64,000 nt of DNA from Roseomonas sp. CECT 9278 (GTDB lineage: Bacteria; Pseudomonadota; Alphaproteobacteria; Acetobacterales; Acetobacteraceae), in NCBI RefSeq assembly GCF_918698155.1, contig NZ_CAKKLX010000023.1:1-64000 (forward strand), in the 5' to 3' direction. The position numbers were made by a program, and so were the translations under genes. Below, piece after piece: positions 59,331 to 64,000 of the stretch. Within the stretch, counting starts at the first letter, position 1. The number at the start of each line of letters is the position of its first letter. A model generated the notes under the pieces. The model saw only the letters and a list, made by a program, of their open reading frames with translations, did not search any database and was not told the DNA's origin.

Positions 59331-60392
59331 TCATCGCGGTGCCCAACGCTGCTGCCACTGTTCCGCCTGGGCGCGATCCTGGTCGGGCGCGAGGGCGGAT
59401 CGCCGGTCAGGAATGCGCGCGCCGGCGTCGCGAATCATATGAAGGTTTGCACGCGTCAGCGTGGCCCCCCCCAGGTCCGCCTGTTCCAGGTCGGCGTGGC
59501 TGAGGTCGGCATAGGTCATGTCGCAATTGGCGAAGCGCGCCTGGGGCGCCTTCATGCCGATGCAGATCGCCTGGAACATCCGCGCGCCGGTGGCATCCGC
59601 CCCGGACAGGTCGGCATCCTTCAGGATGGCGCTGGTGAGGTCGGCGCCGCGCAGGTTCGCCCCCGGCAGGCAGGCTTCCAGCAGCACCGCGCGCGCCATC
59701 TGCGCGCCTTCGAAGATGGTGCCGGCCGCCTTGGCCTTCTGCAGGCTGGCCTGGGTGAGGTCGGCGCCCGACAGGTCGCAGCCGGTGATGTCGCATTCGT
59801 TGAAGAAGCAGCCCGCCACCTGCAGGCCGGGCAGCGGCCGGCCGGCCAGGTGCACCTGCACGAAGGCGGTGCGCACGAAGCGCGTGCCCGCCAGCGCGAC
59901 GCGGGTGAAGTCGCCCTCGATGAAGATCACGTCCTCGCACAGCGTGCCCGAGATATCGATCTCGTCGGTGCGGCACTTCATCATGTTGACCTTGGCCATG
60001 GTCGCGCCGACGAAGCTGGCGCGCGTCAGGCGGCACTGGATGATGTTCGCGCCGGTCAGGTCGGCGCCCGCGAAGACCGCGCCGCGCAGGCTGCTGTTCA
60101 CCACGTTCCACATCTGCGCCTTGATGCGCGAGAGATTCACCCGCGTCATCGCGCATTCCGAGAAGCTCGCCTGCGTGAGGTCCGCCCCTTCGAGGTTGGC
60201 GCCGTCGAGCCGCACGTTGGACAGCACGGATTCGCGGAAATCCGCGCCGCGCAGGTCGGCATTGCTGAAGTCCGCGCCTTCGAAGATGGCGCCCGACAGG
60301 TCGGCGCCGCGCAGATCAAGCCCGGCCCAGCTGGGTTCGCGCCCCACCAGGTCGGCGTCGCGCACCATCGCTTCCAGGGCTGCGCGCGTCAT
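59331..60392 (-). CDS. Pentapeptide-repeat protein of the T6SS operon
   Basis: The 353-residue protein is a right-handed quadrilateral beta-helix of pentapeptide repeats (A[DN]LxG, for example GADLSGAIFEGADF and GANLRGADLTSA). A charged C-terminal tail follows. Its ATG overlaps the DUF2169 gene stop by four bases. It may be an adaptor or an effector-related protein; no enzyme motif is present. Confidence 0.88.
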   Translation of the reverse strand: MTRAALEAMVRDADLVGREPSWAGLDLRGADLSGAIFEGADFSNADLRGADFRESVLSNVRLDGANLEGADLTQASFSECAMTRVNLSRIKAQMWNVVNSSLRGAVFAGADLTGANIIQCRLTRASFVGATMAKVNMMKCRTDEIDISGTLCEDVIFIEGDFTRVALAGTRFVRTAFVQVHLAGRPLPGLQVAGCFFNECDITGCDLSGADLTQASLQKAKAAGTIFEGAQMARAVLLEACLPGANLRGADLTSAILKDADLSGADATGARMFQAICIGMKAPQARFANCDMTYADLSHADLEQADLGGATLTRANLHMIRDAGARIPDRRSALAPDQDRAQAEQWQQRWAPR

Positions 60393-62986
60393 GCCGGGGT
60401 CCGCCTGGGATTGAGGCGCACCCGCGTGCGCTGGATGCGCTCGTAGCGCGTGCTGGCATCGCCATGGATGCGCGCGAGGTCGGCCTCGTACAGGCTGCTG
60501 TCGCTGAGGTCGGCGCCGCGGATATCGGCGCGCGCGAGGCTCGCGGTGGCAAGGTCGGCGCGGGTGATGCGCGCCCCGCGCAGGTCGGCGACGGTGAAGC
60601 GCGCCTCGCGCGCGCGGGCCAGGTCGAAGGACGCGCCGGTCAGCACCGCGTCGGTGAAATCCGCGCCTTCCAGCATGGCGCCGTCGAACACCGCGCCCTC
60701 CAGCCGGTTGCCGCGCAGGTTCACCCCCTTCATCTGCGCGCCGGCGAAGCGCGCGCCGGTCAGGTCGCAGCCTTCGACGAAGGCCGCACGCGTGAGGTCG
60801 GCGCCATCGAAGATCGCGCCCGCCGCCTTGGCGCCGACGAAGCCGGCCTGGGTCAGCGAGGCGCCGGAGAAATCCGCCCCCACCAGCGACACGCCAACCA
60901 GGACCGGCGCGCCCAGCACGGCGCCCACCGCACGCACGCCATCGAGCACGGCATCCTTCAGCACCAGGTCCTCGGCGACGATGCCGCTGAGGTCGGCACC
61001 TTCCAGCCTGGCGTCGAAGACCTGCGCCTCGGTCAGTTCGGCCTGCGCGAGTGTGGCGCGGCGCAGGTCGGCACCGCGCAGGATGACCCCGCGCAGCCGC
61101 GCCCCGGTCAGGTCCGCGCCAACCAGCCTGGCGCGCCCCAGATTGGCGCCGGCGAGATCCGCCTGCGCCAGGCGCGCCCCGTCCAGCCGCGCATGCGCCA
61201 GCACCGCATCGGTCAGCCGCGCGCCGGTGAGGTTCGTGCCGGCGAGGTCGGCGCCGTCCAGCCAGGCTTCGGTCAGGTCGAAGCCCGACAGGTCGAGCCC
61301 CGCGAGATCCGCGCCGCACAGGTCGAGCCGCCGGCCGCCGCGGCTGCCATCCATCAGCCGCGCGCGCACCGCCGCATTGGCCGCGGCATCGAGCCGCGGC
61401 GCCGGGTCCTGTTCGTCGGCGCTGCCGAGGTAGCCGCTGCGCGCGCCTTCCTCGCCATCGGCCCAGAGCTTCGCCAGCGCCGGGTTGGCCAGGGCGGCGC
61501 GTTCCTGGGAAGCGTCCTGCCCGCCGGCTTCCAGCGCCGCGGCATCGGCCTCGATGCCCGCGCGGATGCCGGCCGCGGTGGTGCGCGGCGGGCCGCTCGC
61601 CTTCTTCTTCAGGTCGACGGGCGGCTGGCCGGACTGGGCGGCGGCCTCGGCCATCTGCCGGGCTTCGAAGGCATCGGCGTCGCGGCGGATCTTCTCGGCC
61701 TCGGCGCGCACGCGTTCGATCAGCGCGGGGATGCGATCGAGCGAGGGCGGGGGCTCGTCCTCCTGCGGGCGGACCAGGCCGTGCTTGTCGGGGTCCATGC
61801 CGGCGGCGGCCATCTCGGCGCGCTGCGCCTCATGGGCGTTGAGGCGCCGCTGGAAGGCGCGCTTGCGGGTCAGGCCCTTGTCCTCGTGGCGCGCCTTCGC
61901 TTCCTCGAGGCCGGGGTCGGGGATGATCAGATCCTCGGGCACCAGCGCGCTGTCGCGCAGCGATTCCAGCAGGCCGTGCTCGGGGTCCAGGCGGGCGCGC
62001 ATCACCGCTTCGAAGGCGGCGGTCGGGCGCAGTGCGCCCAGGCGGTCGGCGCCGACCATCAGCAGCGTGACGTCGCGCGCATCTTCCTCGTCCACGCGGG
62101 TGCGGCCGTGGTGGATCATCACCAGGCGCTTGTGTGCCGGGAAGAACCACACCGTGGTGAGCGACAGCGGCACGTCCTCGAGCCGGCCGGAGCCGCGGCG
62201 CTCGATCACGATGCGCGGCTGGATGCCGGGCAGGCGGCCGGTCAGCTCGGGTTCGGCGGGGTGCAGGTTGCCCAGCGCGTAGTCCTCGTCGCCGCGCAGG
62301 AAGCCGGCGAAGCGCTGGTCGGGGCTGGCGGCCATGAAGATGCGCCAGTCGATGTCGCGGGCGAAGCCGGGGAAATCCTCCTCGAGCCACTTCTGGTCAT
62401 GCGTGCCGGCCAGCTTCGTGCGCTGCGGCCAGGCGATGTCGATCGCACCGTAGTTCACCGGTTCGGGCGAGGCGGGGCGCGGCGCGCCCTGCGGCAGCAC
62501 GACGTTGGGCAGCGCCACGCGGAAGCCGACGCCGGGGATGGGCATTTCCTCGATGCCGCGACCCAGCGGGTTCTGCGCGTATTTCGGTCCGCCATAGGCA
62601 CGGTCCCAGCCCAGCGGCATCTCGGTGAAGGGCAGCGGCGCGGTCGGCACGCCATCCTGGATGTAGCGGTCGCCGACGGCGGCCACGCGCTTGGTCAGTG
62701 CACCCAGGCGCACCGAGGTGGTGATGGTCTGCACCGGCCGCCCGCCGGGGGCGAAGGCGCTGCCGGTGACCAGGAATTCCGCCGCGGTCTTGGGCAGCAC
62801 CAGGTCGACCGCCTGGCCGGGCGGCAGCACCTCCGGCAGGAACTTCCACATGGCGATGTCGCCGAGCAGGCCCGGCGTGTCGCCGATCGGGCAGAAGGTG
62901 ACGGCGGCGACGCTGAGGAAGAACTTGCGGCCGAATTCAACCGGCCGCGTCAGCGCGCCGAGCGCGAAGGGCTTCAGGATCTTCAT
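60389..62986 (-). CDS. DUF2169-pentapeptide fusion, T6SS accessory/adaptor
   Basis: The 865-residue protein has an N-terminal DUF2169 domain (about residues 1-330: GWDRAYGGP, ALPNVVLP, TVWFFPAHKR), a charged helical middle, and a long C-terminal run of pentapeptide repeats (from roughly residue 550). DUF2169 proteins act as adaptors loading effectors on VgrG in type VI secretion. The adjoining PAAR-like and vgrG genes fit this. It is the largest protein of the operon. Confidence 0.88.
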   Translation of the reverse strand: MKILKPFALGALTRPVEFGRKFFLSVAAVTFCPIGDTPGLLGDIAMWKFLPEVLPPGQAVDLVLPKTAAEFLVTGSAFAPGGRPVQTITTSVRLGALTKRVAAVGDRYIQDGVPTAPLPFTEMPLGWDRAYGGPKYAQNPLGRGIEEMPIPGVGFRVALPNVVLPQGAPRPASPEPVNYGAIDIAWPQRTKLAGTHDQKWLEEDFPGFARDIDWRIFMAASPDQRFAGFLRGDEDYALGNLHPAEPELTGRLPGIQPRIVIERRGSGRLEDVPLSLTTVWFFPAHKRLVMIHHGRTRVDEEDARDVTLLMVGADRLGALRPTAAFEAVMRARLDPEHGLLESLRDSALVPEDLIIPDPGLEEAKARHEDKGLTRKRAFQRRLNAHEAQRAEMAAAGMDPDKHGLVRPQEDEPPPSLDRIPALIERVRAEAEKIRRDADAFEARQMAEAAAQSGQPPVDLKKKASGPPRTTAAGIRAGIEADAAALEAGGQDASQERAALANPALAKLWADGEEGARSGYLGSADEQDPAPRLDAAANAAVRARLMDGSRGGRRLDLCGADLAGLDLSGFDLTEAWLDGADLAGTNLTGARLTDAVLAHARLDGARLAQADLAGANLGRARLVGADLTGARLRGVILRGADLRRATLAQAELTEAQVFDARLEGADLSGIVAEDLVLKDAVLDGVRAVGAVLGAPVLVGVSLVGADFSGASLTQAGFVGAKAAGAIFDGADLTRAAFVEGCDLTGARFAGAQMKGVNLRGNRLEGAVFDGAMLEGADFTDAVLTGASFDLARAREARFTVADLRGARITRADLATASLARADIRGADLSDSSLYEADLARIHGDASTRYERIQRTRVRLNPRRTPA

Positions 62987-63005
62987 GCGCGTCCCCGGAG
63001 CGGAT

Positions 63006-63368
63006 TCATGGCATCACCGCCACCCGTTCGGGGCGGTTCGGGTCGTAGCGCAGGTCGACACGGTGGCCCGGCATGAAGAAGGGCACGTCCTGCGCCGAGG
63101 GTATGCGCGTGAGCGTGGCGCGCCAGGTCGGGCGGCCGGGCGCGCTGACCTCGAGGTGGATGGTGACCTCGGGCACGCGCTCGATGCCGAAATGGCGGCC
63201 GGTCTCGGTGATCTGGACCACCGTGCCGCTCGCGGGCAGGCCAGCCGTGCGGATGCGCTTTTCCTGGAAGTGGCGCAGCACGTTGGGCCCGAAGATGACC
63301 GCGGGCACCGCGAGCGCCGCGCCGATCGCCGCCGCCATGATCGCGAAGATTATCCAGTCGCCGCGCAT
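63006..63368 (-). CDS. Small membrane protein (DUF3592-like)
   Basis: The 120-residue protein has one N-terminal membrane helix (IIFAIMAAAIGAALAVPAVIFG). A beta-rich domain follows, with ASGTVVQITETG and VDLRYDPNRPE, the pattern of DUF3592-like proteins. It lies 7 bases after vgrG and 19 before the DUF2169 gene, so it belongs to the operon. Its role in secretion is unclear. Confidence 0.75.
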   Translation of the reverse strand: MRGDWIIFAIMAAAIGAALAVPAVIFGPNVLRHFQEKRIRTAGLPASGTVVQITETGRHFGIERVPEVTIHLEVSAPGRPTWRATLTRIPSAQDVPFFMPGHRVDLRYDPNRPERVAVMP

Positions 63369-63375
63369 CCCGCCA

Positions 63376-64000
63376 TCACGCCGAGTAGAGCTTGAGGCCG
63401 CGCTTGGCCGCGAAGGCCTCGCTGTTCGTCTTGAGCGCCTTGTTCTTGATCTCGACGCCGCCGGTCTTGATCGCCATGCCGAAGGTGTCGAGCTTGAGGC
63501 CGAAGTTGTCGATCTTCACGCCGCCATTGTTGAGCGAGATGCCGGAATTGTCGTTCTTCACGGCGGCCGTGCCGGTCTTGAGCACATAGGCGTCGCCCGA
63601 GGCCATGCCGGTCTTGAACCAGGACGGGCCGATCTGCTTGATCGAGGGCGCGGTGAGCGTGATGGAGGTGGTGGAGGTGACGCTGATCGCCGCCGGCGAG
63701 GTCATGGTGATGCCCCCCACCGCGCTCAGCGAATAGGACCCCGGAGCCACGGTGATGGAATAGGCGCCGGTCACGTTCTCGGTGAAGGTGCCGAGCACGG
63801 TGCGCTTCTCGGTGCTCTTGAAGGTCTCGTCGACCGCGCCGGTGACATTGCGCGTCTCGGTGCCGACGATGGTCTCCTTGAAGTTCTTGGCGACGTCGGT
63901 GGTCTTGTTGCCCTTGATGTCGGTCTTCTCGTCGCCCTTGATGTCGGTGGTGCGGTTGCCGATGCCGTCGATGCCGACCTTGCGGGTCTCGTTGTTCTGG
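63376..64000 (-). CDS. vgrG: VgrG spike protein, N-terminal part beyond the window
   Basis: The frame is open to the right edge and ends at 63376. The visible 207 residues are the C-terminal beta-helix of a VgrG-type spike: short, regularly repeated strands such as TTDIKGDEKTDIKGNKTTDV, GTETRNVTGAVDETF and FTENVTGAYSI. A terminal run of IDNFGLKLDTFG-like repeats follows. VgrG trimerises to puncture target cells in type VI secretion. It heads the leftward operon with the PAAR-like gene at its end. Confidence 0.85.
   Translation of the reverse strand, partial: QNNETRKVGIDGIGNRTTDIKGDEKTDIKGNKTTDVAKNFKETIVGTETRNVTGAVDETFKSTEKRTVLGTFTENVTGAYSITVAPGSYSLSAVGGITMTSPAAISVTSTTSITLTAPSIKQIGPSWFKTGMASGDAYVLKTGTAAVKNDNSGISLNNGGVKIDNFGLKLDTFGMAIKTGGVEIKNKALKTNSEAFAAKRGLKLYSA

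Noticed and set aside
59400-61330. Short-period repeats considered as non-coding repeats
   Set aside because: They follow the 15-base period of pentapeptide-repeat coding sequence.
60464-63076. 870-codon frame opposite the DUF2169-pentapeptide gene
   Set aside because: It is an antisense image of pentapeptide codons; the opposite strand gives clear families.

Overview
The window is a chromosomal segment of a high-GC alphaproteobacterium, most likely an Acetobacteraceae member of the Roseomonas type. The reasons are the pairing of rpsU with a divergent COQ9-family gene, a GapR/DUF2312 protein, DUF1244, a split transhydrogenase (pntAA-pntAB-pntB), and two orphan TctC/Bug-type receptors, all in very GC-rich DNA. 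The genus is an inference. No rRNA, tRNA, CRISPR array or complete insertion sequence was recognised, and no gene-free stretch exceeds about 300 bases.

Positions 1-18,000 are mostly housekeeping. Two tandem OmpA-type outer-membrane proteins (the first cut by the window edge) are followed by COQ9, peptide deformylase, ribosomal protein S21, a CPA2/Kef-type cation:proton antiporter, the three-gene transhydrogenase with an unknown fourth gene, an ABC1/UbiB-like kinase overlapping an M3 oligopeptidase, an acyl-CoA synthetase and a CaiB-type CoA transferase. Positions 18,000-25,100 hold an unknown gene, a TctC receptor with a TauD-like dioxygenase, gapR coupled to a DOPA-dioxygenase-like gene, and a glycerate kinase followed by a pyruvate kinase. 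That pyruvate kinase carries a helix-turn-helix extension and is preceded by operator-like dyads.

Positions 25,100-28,300 are accessory. They contain a gene of markedly low GC ending in a SEC-C motif, a FitAB/VapBC-type toxin-antitoxin pair with a four-half-site operator, and an orphan IS5-type transposase N-domain gene. Positions 28,300-40,200 contain a second TctC receptor, ada, a large RTX-Hint protein, a TPR protein, an orphan glcF, a DUF4239 membrane protein, an Fe3+-type ABC permease and a divergent LysR/oxidoreductase pair.

Positions 40,200-47,600 contain a translationally coupled penicillin-acylase-family lipoprotein and GH3 amide synthetase. A bacterioferritin, its ferredoxin and an Fe3+-binding protein form an iron cluster, followed by an HpcH/HpaI aldolase and a signal-peptide-bearing RidA. 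Positions 47,600-53,600 are the complete four-gene 'ligase-associated DNA damage response' set: ligase and exonuclease on one strand, helicase and PdeM on the other.

The right end has a GFA-family protein, an M20 amidohydrolase, a BNR-propeller/MoaD-like pair, an ArsR-SRPBCC-DUF1579 operon with a clear 29-bp palindrome, and a type VI secretion accessory operon. That operon runs leftward from a truncated vgrG through a small membrane protein, DUF2169-pentapeptide, pentapeptide and DUF3540 to a PAAR-like DUF4150 gene. The best candidates for new biology are the HTH-pyruvate kinase fusion, the acylase/GH3 pair, the low-GC SEC-C gene and the T6SS module, which has no recognisable toxin.
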